Shown: one piece after another, positions 1 through 10,800 of the stretch
Layout of the letters: every line of letters begins with the position of its first letter
How positions within the stretch are numbered: position 1 is the first letter of the stretch
Assembly (NCBI GenBank): GCA_029817715.1
Contig: JARUPY010000397.1
Location: 2,170,001-2,234,000, forward strand
Direction of reading: 5' to 3'
Source: Melastoma dodecandrum
Taxonomy: Eukaryota > Streptophyta > Magnoliopsida > Myrtales > Melastomataceae
Length of the DNA stretch: 64,000 nt
Program-made: the position numbers and the translations under genes
Notes under the pieces: model-generated
Database searches by the model: none
What the model saw: the letters and a program-made list of their open reading frames with translations, nothing else
Told to the model about the DNA's origin: nothing

Positions 1-344
1 GATCTTCCCAGCCAGAGTCGCAGTCGCCGTCGCTTGATCACTGGATGAAGTAGGACGATTACTTGCCATTTGGTTTGCTAAATGAGACGACTTATTTAAT
101 GCGAAGTTGCTGCCGTCCTTAAAAAGTAATTGATGACGAATTCTTGTAAGACGATGCCGACGTTAGCTTGGGAAAAGATGTTGAATCGCGTATTGTTTTT
201 AAGAAGAGAAGAAAGCAACACAGACAAATCCTGGAATCGACACTTCCTACGGTCCTTAGTTATTAAGGAAGTCCACGAGCCAGAAGAGCGCAATGCATCA
301 ATAGTCCCCCCTAGATCTCTCTATATATCTCGTGGGATTCGGTC
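1..344. other. 3' flank of the DUF4057 gene, no further gene seen
   Basis: This stretch should contain the 3' untranslated region of the minus-strand DUF4057 gene. Short open frames exist on both strands but none resembles a protein family I know. Confidence 0.5.
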
Positions 345-2001
345 TCAGACCAAGGCGATGCTGCTGTGTCCCCCCGGCGGCTTGCGCACTCCCCCGAAGT
401 AGTCCCGCGGTTGGACCTTCTCGTCCTTGAATATGTCGTTCCCGCTCATCTCTCTCAACTTGGCCGAGCTCAGTGGCTTCTCTGATGAAGCCGGGTCCGC
501 GTCGCCCTTGAATATGTCGTTGCCCGACAGCTCCGAGAATTTCTTGTCGTATATCTTCTTCGAGGTTTTCAGGACAAGGTCCTCCTCCGAGGTTATGCTG
601 GTCTGTCCTCCTGCAGGCTGCAAGAATCCAAACATTGGTTGTTTATACTGCCTGATACAAGGGCAGCGGATGGACTGGCGGTGTTCCAAGTGTGAGATTT
701 TGACTCACATTGGAAACTTTGACGGATGTGCGCAGGTTGCGAGGCGCAGGCTCCCCCATGTCATAAGCATCCGATGCACGCCCAGGCAAGGGCCTCGGCA
801 AGATCTCGGGGGGTGGGGCGAAGATGTCGTGCCCGCTCAGCTCCTTGCACTTGGCATCAGATATCTGCTTATTCAGTTTCGAGTCCGCGTCGCTCTCTAG
901 CGTTCCGCTCAGCTCGCGTTGCTTCGCCACCTCGGGAATGGTGGTGGGTTTCTTAGGAGATATGCTCTCCTCTTCAGTGAATGAGATGTGACTGATTCCA
1001 GCGAGTGCTTGCTGATGACATTAAAAATGAAATCAGGGTCGGATCAGACTCAGCAGCCGAGCGAACCCAACAATCATTCAAATTTCAAATACATTCTTGT
1101 GGTCCGGTCCGATATTACCTGATACATTCTTATCCCAGTTCTGTTATCACTTGCGAGTTCAGCAGACTCACTCTCCCCATTGACGTTGAAGATACCGCTC
1201 CCCGTGATCTCTTTCAGCTTGTAACCGGAGCAGGGCTTCCTGAAGCAACCAAAACAAATCCAGTGTAACAAAGCCGGCCGACTCGAGTCACGTCTCAGGG
1301 GAAAGAACTCAAAAGCAGATCATATCCAGCAAAGACACATTCATTTCATCGACGACCAATTGCCTTCATTGAAGGGAACCGGGAGACTTCTATTCTATGT
1401 TAGTCACTACTCGGGAAATTGAAAAATGTCCAGATCGGGCGATTCATGCCATAGTTCACTAGTCACAAGAACAAAGCTACAAACTCCACAGCGAGAACGA
1501 AATCGAGTTTCCACGAATGACGACAATCGCAGTAAAGAGATCTACATAGAGGCAATACTGCGGTAACGAGATCAAGGAGTAGACAACGTCGTAAATACAA
1601 AAGAAAGATAGAGGCAAGAAGGGGGCAGTCAAGCAGACAGGACAGCTTCCGACCACACCGACAAAACAAACACATCGGTTGAAAAGGATGGAAGCGTGAG
1701 GAAGAGTCCCAGATCTCAAAACCTCTTGTTCAAGTCCTCGAATTCCTCGTCGGTCACCAGCCCGCCGAACACCACCTTCCTCACTCCATCGGACGGCTAA
1801 CCACCAAAACCAAACACCATCATCAGTCGCCAGCAGGGAACACAATAGTCGTAGGATCGCACGAGAATGGGAGAAGGATCCGACCTGGTGAGACCTGGCA
1901 TCGGGGCGTGGGGCGGGGGAATCAGGCGGGGGGGTCTCGGACCAGGTGAGCAGATCTGAGGTGTTGGTGTGGGATTTCCTGACGGGGGTGGTCCTCTCCA
2001 T
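345..2001 (-). CDS. DUF4057 domain protein, 5 exons, 295 aa
   Basis: Plant protein of the DUF4057 family; molecular role unknown. I join five exons: 2001-1885, 1796-1723, 1239-1119, 1011-709 and 617-345, total 888 nt, with every junction GT-AG and in frame. The N-terminus MERTTPVRKSHTNTSDLLTW and the ending HSSIALV are family hallmarks as I recall them. The protein repeats a short motif of the type (E)LSGxDIF: EITGSGIF, ELSGTLE, ELSGHDIF, ELSGNDIF and EMSGNDIF, spaced along exons 3 to 5. There is no signal peptide or membrane segment. The start at 2001 is the first ATG of the conserved N-terminus; longer open frames through 1477-2166 simply read across intron 1. The 5' flank (2080-2160) is A-rich on the + strand. 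Family assignment is firm, function is not known. Confidence 0.88.
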
Positions 2002-2179
2002 GATGAACCTCCGACGGAGAGGACGAAGACGACTTCCGATGTACAAGTAGGGAATATCCCGAGGGAAATGGTGGGAGGAGAAGAGAAGACGGCAAGCAAC
2101 AAGCAGCAAAGCAAACGCCACCAAATAAAAAAAAAAAAAAAAGCGCAAGCAAAGAAAAGAAAGCAAGCAAGCGGCATAA

Positions 2180-3092
2180 AAAGGGAAGAAGGGGATGATG
2201 ATGATGGGGTGGGTACTTTAACTTTCCATTCAATGAAATTACTAAACTAACCCTATTTCCTTTTCTTTTTAAAGAAAGAGAAGGGGGATGTGATCTGGAA
2301 GGGTGAGGGAATTTGAATATTTGAACCCGCTCTCCGCCCCCCCCCCTCGGTTACGATCCGGTCTGCCTTTTTTAATTTTAAAATTAGAAAATGAAGAGAG
2401 GGTCTCGACTGTGCAAGTCCTGCCACTTGGCCCAACCTACGAAACAACCAACGTTAACCATTTGTCTGTGTCTTTTTTATATATAATTTTTGAAAATTTT
2501 AAAAATTATGTTAGGCGTGACGTGAGGCGTTCGTTAGGTGCGGTTTTAAATATTTTTTGTTAAGAACAAATCACTGACTGGATTTCAAAATGTTTTCTTT
2601 TTTTACTCATTAAATATAATAACTTCCAGCTATTGATTGATCTACCTATTTAGGAGGAAGTCTTGAAACTTGTCGTCTTAATTAGGTAAATTATTTTTTG
2701 CAAAAGTAAGATTAATCCAAGGAAGAAAGATGGTTGTTGATAAGGGGAAAAACTATATATAACCAACCCCAAATCTTATTACAGTACTATTATCGTATCA
2801 GAACGTGGTTCCGAAGAGGAGGCCTCTTTCGTGGAAAATAATTGTTTTATTTCGACCAAGACAAAGACGATGTTCATGAAAATCGACGTTATAAATGAGA
2901 TCGGACGTCGATTTTAATGCATTAATACCTTAATTTTTCAAAAACTTTGGCTCTATTAGGAGAGATATCTTTCTTATTTGGTCCAAAGAGTACGTTGCTG
3001 GTCTCTCTAGTCAGGTCAAAAGATTCAATTGATTCCTCTCTCCTTCCTCATAATTCCACTAAAGAAAGAGACTCGGGATTTTTTGGATAAAT
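2180..3092. other. AT-rich intergenic spacer
   Basis: No coding region recognised. It contains a run of ten C at 2337-2346 and AT-rich sequence; the upstream region of the DUF4057 gene lies at its left end. Confidence 0.5.
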
Positions 3093-3108
3093 AAGTATAC
3101 GATTTTTT
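3093..3108 (+). repeat. left target-site duplication of the SINE
   Basis: AAGTATACGATTTTTT, identical to 3291-3306 on the other side of the SINE. Confidence 0.9.
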
Positions 3109-3290
3109 AACCAACATGGGGTTGGTCCAAGTGGTAAGGAGTTTGGATTCGCTTAAGGAGGTCTCGGGTTCGAAACCTACCGTATGCAGCCACTCCTGTT
3201 GGGAGACTCACCCACCATAGCCAGGTGTTCTACCCGGGTCGAGTCCGGATTAATCGGAGCGAAGCTCTAAAAACCGGACGGAAAAAAAAA
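3109..3290 (+). mobile_element. tRNA-derived SINE with poly-A tail
   Basis: A 182-bp element with an RNA polymerase III promoter: an A-box-like TGGTCCAAGTGG at 3123-3134 and a perfect B box GGTTCGAAACC at 3167-3177. It ends in a poly-A run (3282-3290 plus two A of the target duplication). It is flanked by a perfect 16-bp direct repeat, AAGTATACGATTTTTT, at 3093-3108 and 3291-3306, the target-site duplication expected from target-primed reverse transcription. The body downstream of the B box carries no open reading frame, as in SINEs. The SINE family was not identified. It lies about 260 bp upstream of the receptor kinase start. Confidence 0.88.
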
Positions 3291-3306
3291 AAGTATACGA
3301 TTTTTT
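3291..3306 (+). repeat. right target-site duplication of the SINE
   Basis: AAGTATACGATTTTTT, identical to 3093-3108. Confidence 0.9.
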
Positions 3307-3554
3307 GTAAGAAAAATAGAAATGGACCGATTCAAAATTGTTCCAACTTCAAAAGTCTGGCAGTGGAGTGGAGGATTGAGACGCCCACTCATAATTGGTC
3401 AACTTAAAGGCTTGCCTTCTTATCTGCGGCGATCATTTTCTCGTGAGATTGATTTTTCTTTCTTCCTTTCTCTATTTTACTATTCTTACGGAGAATTTGG
3501 ACGGGAAGTTTTGATCATTTAGTTTAGATCCAAAATTGTCTCAAGTTATTACAG

Positions 3555-6500
3555 ATGCTCCTCCGTGCATTCCTTGTCCTAACGCTGCTGCTGCTCCAAC
3601 CTCGGGCACCCGCTGCCGCGGCACCACGTCCGAACAGAGAAGCGGATGCCCTTCTACGGTGGAAATCCACCCTTGATGACCCGAGCTCGCCCGTTATCTC
3701 TTCCTGGAACATGAGCAGCAATCATTGCTCTTGGCCTGGCGTCGTTTGCAATGCTTCCGGGACCCTCGTGGCCCTAAACCTTTCAAGTTCTCTCTTAAGC
3801 GGAACTCTGCACGGCCTCGACTTCTCCTCGTTGCGTGGCTTGGACGCCGTCCTGCTGGGCGGAAACTCCTTCCGCGGCAACATTCCTTCCTCCTTTGCCA
3901 ACCTGTCGAAGCTCGCTGTCTTGGACCTGAACAGCAATGACTTCTCCGGGGAAATCCCGCCATTCCTGGGGCAGATGGAGTCTCTCCGGGTGCTCAATCT
4001 GTCCCGTAATGATTTCACCGGGACCATACAGTGGCCCACCGTCGGAAGCCCCTCCAACCTAAAATACTTGTGCCTTCAAGAAAATAAGCTCTCTGGAACG
4101 ATCCCTTCGGAAATAGGGAGTCTCAAATCCCTCGAGGAGTTATCCTTACATTCAAACTCCCTCACCGGTCCGATCCCTGGCACCATCGGCAACATGAGCG
4201 GCCTGGCCAAGCTACAGCTTCAGGATAACCAAATCCACGGGCCCATTCCCTTGGGAATCGGCAAGCTGAGTTCCCTTGTCGAGCTCGACCTGTCCGACAA
4301 CTATCTAAACGCCTCAATTCCCAGTATCATTGGTAACCTGACAAGTATCAGCTTTCTTTACTTGAACGGGAACCAATTATCTGGCTCGATACCCCCAGCA
4401 GTCGGGAACTTGCGGCGACTTGATGAACTGAAGCTGTCAAGCAATGAGTTGACTGGTCCAATTGCACCGTCCATCGGCAACATGACCAGCTTAAGCCTTC
4501 TTGAGGCTTACGAGAACTTCCTGTCTGGATTGATCCCTGCAGAAATCGGGAACCTGAAATCCCTCACACAACTAGCCCTCGACGGCAACGGTTTCACGGG
4601 CTCTCTGCCGTCCACAATGGGGAACTTGGAAAGTCTAGCCATTCTATTTGTCTTCGACAACAACCTTACGGGCTCTATCCCTCCCATGATCGGAAACCTG
4701 AGCTCGTTAGAGGGATTGTTCTTGAGCCGAAACAAGCTGTCTGGCAAGGTCCCGAAAGAGATCGGGAAACTAGGACTCCTAAATCATTTATCGATTTTCA
4801 CCAATTATCTCGAAGGCGAACTTCCCGTGGAGATGAGCAACCTTACTTCGATTAAAAGCCTGCAGCTAGGCAACAACTTCTTTGACGGCGAACTCCCACC
4901 GGATATATGCAGGGGTGGGGTCCTCACGAACTTCACGGCCCAGATAAACAATTTCACTGGTCCTCTTCCACAGAGTCTGAGGAACTGTTCTCATCTGCAC
5001 AGGGTGAGGCTCCATGATAATCGACTGACAGGGACCCTGACAAATGCCCTTGGTACGTATCCTCACCTGGACTTCTTCGAGCTGAGCAACAACCTGTTTT
5101 TCGGAGATTTGCCAGGAAAGTTTGCGGAGTACGGGAATTTGACTAGCCTATTGCTGTCTAGAAACAATTTCTCCGGTGTGATCCCACCCGAGTTCGGAAG
5201 TATGGCCCGCTTGCACGTGCTTGGCCTGTCGGAAAACAATCTGAGTGGCGTTATCCCAAATGAGCTTGGTAAACTTGGATTACTATTCCGGCTTAACTTG
5301 GCGGATAACCAATTGACTGGCCGTATTCCCTCAGAATTAGGCAAGTTATCCACCTTGACACAACTCAACCTTGGAGGTAACAATCTGGATGGTCTGATTC
5401 CAGGGGAATTGGGACAATGCCGATCTCTACAGGAATTGAATCTGAGCACGAATAATCTCGATGACCGGCTCCCGATTGAGATTGGGAATTTGCAAGATCT
5501 CCGTACCCTTGATCTCAGCTATAATCTTCTATCCGGGGATATACCTCACGAACTCGGTAAACTACACAATCTAGAGGTATTGAACATCTCCCACAATATG
5601 CTGTCCGGGTCATTGTCGTCTACTTTTGATGACATGTCTAGTTTGACGTCCATCAACCTATCGGACAATCGGCTGGAAGGACCTGTGCCAAACATCCCGG
5701 TATTTCGCAACGCAACGTATGATGCGGTAATAGGAAATAAAGCGCTGTGCGGCGTCATCACGGGTCTCAAGCCTTGTCTGACATACACGGGCCGTAATGC
5801 CAGCGAGGACAACAGGAGGAGGAGGTTGCTGTTGATATCACTGATTCCCTCGGGATTTGTCATTCTTCTGGTTGTCGTAATTCTAGGTTTACGCATTCTT
5901 TGCCGAAGATGGAAGGACGCGGAGGCTACTCTGGAAGGAGGATGGAGTGATATGTTGGCAATATGGAGCGAAGGTGGAAAGATGGCCTACAAGAACATCA
6001 TCGAGGCCACGGAGAACTTCGATGATAAGTATTGTATAGGCGTTGGAGGGCAGGGAACTGTTTACAAAGCAACCCTGACGACCGGTCAAGTACTCGCTGT
6101 TAAGAAACTTAACGATAAGCCAGGTGCTGATACGGCTAGGGAGAAAGCATTTGATAGGGAGATCAATGCCTTGACGAAAATCAGGCACCGTAACATCATC
6201 AGGCTCTACGGTTTCTGTTCAAATCAGCGGCACACTTTTCTGGCGTACGAATACCTGCAGCCAGGAAGCTTGGAGAGCCTGCTGAATGATAACGAGAGGG
6301 CCCGGCATTTCGAGTGGGCAAAGAGATTCAATGTTATTAAAGGAGTCGCGAATGCATTAACATACTTGCACCATGAATGCAGCCCTCCTATTATTCACCG
6401 AGACATATCGAGCAAGAACATATTGCTCGACGATGAATTTGAGGCTCACATCTCAGATTTTGGCACCGCCCATGTACTACAGCCCGACGTGTCTAGTTGG

Positions 6501-7004
6501 ACCTCATTTGCCGGAACTTATGGATATGCTTCTCCCGGTATTTCCATTTCCTTTCCTTGTCATTTCGCATGGGCCAACAGTAAGAATGTCTTTATATTTT
6601 TTCCGAAACGAACTTTCGCAGAGCTGGCTTACATGGTGGAAGCGACGGAAAAGAACGATGTTTATAGCTTTGGAATGGTCGTACTAGAAGTGATCATGGG
6701 GAGGCATCCCGGGGATCTCATCTCTTCTTGTTCCTCATACTCGGAGACGCCATCCTTGGCTCAGGGCTTATTTCTGTGGAATGTGTTGGATGAAAGGATT
6801 CCATATCCCGGCGAGGACCTTGTCGGCGAAGTGGTGTCCATGATGAAGATGGCGTTCTCCTGCTTGAGAGTTAGGCCAGAGAACCGACCGGACATGCGAC
6901 AGGTTTCGTGGGCAATTTCTTCCCGGAGACAACAGATGCTCGACCCAGTTCCTGATGATGTAAGGCTCGGAGAATTGTTCGATTTTGGAGGTTTCACTGC
7001 CTAA
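3555..7004 (+). CDS. LRR receptor-like kinase, MIK2-like (LRR-XII/XI type)
   Basis: Plasma-membrane receptor kinase of the MDIS1-interacting receptor-like kinase 2 type, predicted to sense an extracellular ligand and phosphorylate partners. Order: signal peptide (residues 1-23, Leu/Ala rich), LRRNT_2 cap (NREADALLRW; CSWPGVVC), about two dozen plant-type LRRs (LxGxIPxxIGNL), a membrane segment near residues 757-780, then a kinase: glycine loop GVGGQGTVYKA near 828, VKKL lysine near 850, HRDISSKN near 948, DFG. RD-type, so probably catalytically active. A short intron with GT-AG ends lies at 6538-6621 (84 bp): the sequence reads open through it, but splicing joins GYASP to ELAYMVEATEK exactly as expected in kinases of this family. 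The spliced protein is 1121 aa. Start: first ATG, directly followed by the signal peptide. A decayed relative lies downstream on the other strand. Confidence 0.93.
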   Translation: MLLRAFLVLTLLLLQPRAPAAAAPRPNREADALLRWKSTLDDPSSPVISSWNMSSNHCSWPGVVCNASGTLVALNLSSSLLSGTLHGLDFSSLRGLDAVLLGGNSFRGNIPSSFANLSKLAVLDLNSNDFSGEIPPFLGQMESLRVLNLSRNDFTGTIQWPTVGSPSNLKYLCLQENKLSGTIPSEIGSLKSLEELSLHSNSLTGPIPGTIGNMSGLAKLQLQDNQIHGPIPLGIGKLSSLVELDLSDNYLNASIPSIIGNLTSISFLYLNGNQLSGSIPPAVGNLRRLDELKLSSNELTGPIAPSIGNMTSLSLLEAYENFLSGLIPAEIGNLKSLTQLALDGNGFTGSLPSTMGNLESLAILFVFDNNLTGSIPPMIGNLSSLEGLFLSRNKLSGKVPKEIGKLGLLNHLSIFTNYLEGELPVEMSNLTSIKSLQLGNNFFDGELPPDICRGGVLTNFTAQINNFTGPLPQSLRNCSHLHRVRLHDNRLTGTLTNALGTYPHLDFFELSNNLFFGDLPGKFAEYGNLTSLLLSRNNFSGVIPPEFGSMARLHVLGLSENNLSGVIPNELGKLGLLFRLNLADNQLTGRIPSELGKLSTLTQLNLGGNNLDGLIPGELGQCRSLQELNLSTNNLDDRLPIEIGNLQDLRTLDLSYNLLSGDIPHELGKLHNLEVLNISHNMLSGSLSSTFDDMSSLTSINLSDNRLEGPVPNIPVFRNATYDAVIGNKALCGVITGLKPCLTYTGRNASEDNRRRRLLLISLIPSGFVILLVVVILGLRILCRRWKDAEATLEGGWSDMLAIWSEGGKMAYKNIIEATENFDDKYCIGVGGQGTVYKATLTTGQVLAVKKLNDKPGADTAREKAFDREINALTKIRHRNIIRLYGFCSNQRHTFLAYEYLQPGSLESLLNDNERARHFEWAKRFNVIKGVANALTYLHHECSPPIIHRDISSKNILLDDEFEAHISDFGTAHVLQPDVSSWTSFAGTYGYASPGISISFPCHFAWANSKNVFIFFPKRTFAELAYMVEATEKNDVYSFGMVVLEVIMGRHPGDLISSCSSYSETPSLAQGLFLWNVLDERIPYPGEDLVGEVVSMMKMAFSCLRVRPENRPDMRQVSWAISSRRQQMLDPVPDDVRLGELFDFGGFTA

Positions 7005-7507
7005 GGCTCCTCATTACTCGATGCCCGATTGTATACAATCACTTCGTCTGATGAATTATGGATTACAGCCGGAAATAACTAGAACACATGCCTCTAGACT
7101 TATACCTGCACAATGTGAAAGATTTCCATCCAGAAAATTGGGACAGAACTCTAAGAACCAATCAATTGCCTGAAGTCGATCAACACGCTGATTCTCGTAT
7201 TCTCTGGCAGAATCCGGCCGTCGTACTCGGACAGTGCCGAAATCCGATATATGAGATATATACTCTTCGTCGAACAATATGTTCTTGCTCGAGATGTCTC
7301 TGTGAATAATTGGAGGGCTGCAATCATTGTGAATGTATGACAAACCGTCGGCTACTCCCTCCACGGCACTTGCTCGGATCATCCAATCGAACGTGCCAAC
7401 ACTTTCCGGGTAGATCAACAAGCTGGCCAAGCTTCCGGACTCAAGAAATTCATACACCAAGGAATGTTGCTGATTTGAGCAAAAGCCATACAGCTTGACA
7501 ATATTCT

Positions 7508-7870
7508 TGAAGAACTGAATAGAATTGGTACGCCGGAGTTGATCTGCCCAGATCTCAAGAAGGTAGAAGGAAGAAAGAAGAAGAAGAGGAAGAAGAGGAT
7601 AAAGACGGAGGAGCAAGCAGACAGAAGGGAAAATGCAGTAACCAATTTCATAACAAACCCGTCTCCTCTGTGCTATATTTATATCAGCAACAGAATAACA
7701 AACACACATTAGTAATTTATTAGACTGCCCCCTTCACTTCAGCTAGTAATATAAATCGTGGGCCTCCTCCGACTTTACTTCCGTCTCTGAGTCTTGATGA
7801 TCCAAGGCCAACTCCGAGTCTTGATAATTTGGGCTTGGCCTTAGATTGCTCCTGATCGATTCAGTCCACA
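7508..7870 (-). repeat. 3' LTR of the copia element
   Basis: 363 bp, begins TGAAGAACTGAATAG on the + strand and ends GTCCACA; the mate at 12466-12828 ends GTCCAACA. The purine-rich tract lies directly inside it. Confidence 0.95.
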
Positions 7871-10800
7871 CTTCCCCGCAATTCGAGCCCCGACTCCACT
7901 CGTATCTCCACTTATCTGACCTGTATTCACGACATCTTCTGCAGCAAACTCATCACCGTCTCCTGACAGTAACAACCTTGCATACACTCCACCTTCTTCA
8001 TTCATCACAGCACTCGATTCCCACACTTTACCACTCTTCCAGTGAAGAAAACTCTCCCGACTTATCACCGTGAGCCATGTTCGAGCTCGAAGGAATTTCT
8101 GAACTGGAATCACTTTAGTAAGTGAGTCGGCAACCTGACCTTTCGATCCAACATGTATTATCTTCAAACTTCCATTCATAACCTTTTCTCTCACAAAGTG
8201 GAAATCGATTTCAACATACTTGGTGCGAGCATGAAGAACAGGATACGCAGCAAGTGCTCATGTTGTCACAGAAAATTGTTGGGACTGTGCCCCCCGCTGT
8301 ATTGCGCAGAGGTTGTATTTCTTCTAACAACTTCTGTATCCAACTGACCTTTGCCACGCCATCAGCCAGGGCTCTGTATTCAGCCTCCGTGCTCGAGCGA
8401 GAGACCATGCGCTGTTTATGTGAGGTCCAGGAAACCAGATTGTATCCCATAAAAGTGCAGTAACCACTCGTGCTCTTTCTATCGTCCGAACAACTCGCCC
8501 AGTCAGCGTCTGTAAAACACGACACATCTGCTGAATGACCTGCCGCGAACACAATTCCATGTTGAATCGTTCCTTTCAGATATCTGAGAATTCGCTGGAC
8601 AGCCTGAAGATGAGCCGAGGTAGGACGATGTAAGAACTGGCACACCTTGTTGACAGCAAAACAAATGTTTGGTCTAGTATTGGTGCAATACTGTAAGCCT
8701 CCTACAATGCCGCGATACTCAGACGGGTCTGCAAGCTCGACTCCATCGTACATAGATAGAGTTCGAGTAGAGGCCATAGGAGTTGGAACAGGATGACAGT
8801 CCACCATATTGGTCCTTTCAAGTAGATCTTTAATATACTTCTCCTGACTTAAGTGAAGACCACCGGTCTATCGAGTAACCTGAAAACCCAGGAAGTACGA
8901 AAGGTCTCCGAGATCCTTTAAGGCAAATTCTCTGTTTAGGCGCAGAAGAAGTGCTTCAAGACCAGCCAAATCAGACCCTGTAACGATGATATAATCCACA
9001 TAAACTAAGATGATAAGAACTGATGTACCTGAGTGTTTATAGAACAGGGATGCATCGGCCTTCGAATTTATGAACCCCCACTGTGCTAAACAGGTGCTCA
9101 GTTTCATATACCAAGCTCGCAGGCTTTGCTTCAACCCATATAATGCTTTCTTCAGGAATCAGATATGATCTGGATGTGCAGTGTCTTCAAAACCCGGGGG
9201 CTGTTGCATAAAAACCGTTTCAGACAAGTCGCCATGAAGAAACGCGTTGTGAACATCAAGTTGCCGCAGGGGCCAGCCTGCTGACACTGCAAGACCAAGT
9301 ACCACACGAATGGTTTGCTGCTTGACAACCGGACTAAAGGTTTTCTTGTAATCCACTCCCGCTATTTGATGGAAACCTTTCGCTACTAAACAAGCTTTGC
9401 AGCGCTCAAGAGACCCATCCTAGTGAACTTTGACTTTGAAAACCCACTTACACCCCACTATCTTCTTGTCAGAGCTAGCTGGAACAAGGGTCCAAGTGCA
9501 ATTCCGCAGCAAAGCCTCATACTCCATCCTCATCGCTTCTTTCCAGACAGGTGTTGCGAGAGCCTCGTCTATGGTTTTGGGTTCAGAAGGAAGAAGTGGA
9601 AGGGGAGGGGGAGAATGAGTCTGGGAGGTACTGGTATGAAAGGTCTTTGGTTTAAAAATGCCAGCCTTAGCCCGAGTAGTCATAGGGTGAAGATTAGTTG
9701 GTGTTGGCTCTGGTGCAGCGGGCTGAATAAAAACAGCCCTTGTTGGCTCTGATGTGACAGAGGAAATAGCAGTGGTACTGATGACAGGTCCTACTGATGA
9801 GTCAGGAGAAATAGAATGAGAAGGAGGGCATAAAACAATAGGAAGACAGGGTTGCGGTGGTGAGATGTGCACTGAGGGGGATAGTATTTTGAAAGGAAAG
9901 GTGTCTTCATCAAAGATAACATGGCGAGAGATATAGATCTTATCAGACACAGGGTCAAAACAGATGTTCCCCTTATGAGAAGCACTCCTGCCAAGAAGAA
10001 CACAAGATACTGAACGGGGTTCGAGTTTATGAGAGTTGTAAGACCGAAGGGAAGGAAAACATCGACAGCCAAAGATGCGAAGGGAATTATAGTCTGGACA
10101 AGACTTAGTAAGTAAATAAACAGGACATTGAAAACCAAGAATTTTGGAGGGAAGCATATTGATCAGACTGACGGCTTCGTGGAAAGCATATGGCCAAAAG
10201 GCTTGAGGAACGCCTGCATGAGTAAGTAGGGTAAGACCCATCTCAACAACGTGCCGATTCTTACGTTCAACACGCCCATTTTGTTGGGGCGTGTATGGAC
10301 ACGACAGCTGGTGAAAGATACCTTGTGTTGCGAGGAAAGAGTGCAGAGACCGAAACTCCCCGCCCCAATCAGATCGAACAGCAACAATGGAGGAATTAAA
10401 TTGGTTACGAACCAAGGCCTGGAATTGGATGAAAGCTGCCAGAGCCTGGGATTTAGTGCGGAGGAAGTAGATCCACGTAAAACGTGTGGAATCATCGATA
10501 AACAGTAAAAAATAGCGATCACCTGTAGTAGATTTCACAGGAGACGGCCCCCAAAGGTCTGTGTGAACTAAATGAAAAGGACGAGAAGCACGAGAGGAGG
10601 AAATTGAAAACGGCAGATTATGGTGTTTACTGAGCACGCACGATTGGCAGAAAGGTAAAGGGTGTAGAGTAACAGAATCTGTAAACGAGTGTAACACACG
10701 AGACAAAGTTTCAACATTCGGATGTCCCAGTCTAGAATGCCAAGTTGAGCTATTTACAGAATTACGCTTGGCAGCGGTCCAAACAAGACCGTTGGAAACT

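Noticed and set aside
1477..2166. Long minus-strand frame over exon 1 of the DUF4057 gene
   Set aside because: It reads through intron 1 and the 5' leader; splice sites and family sequence support the spliced model.
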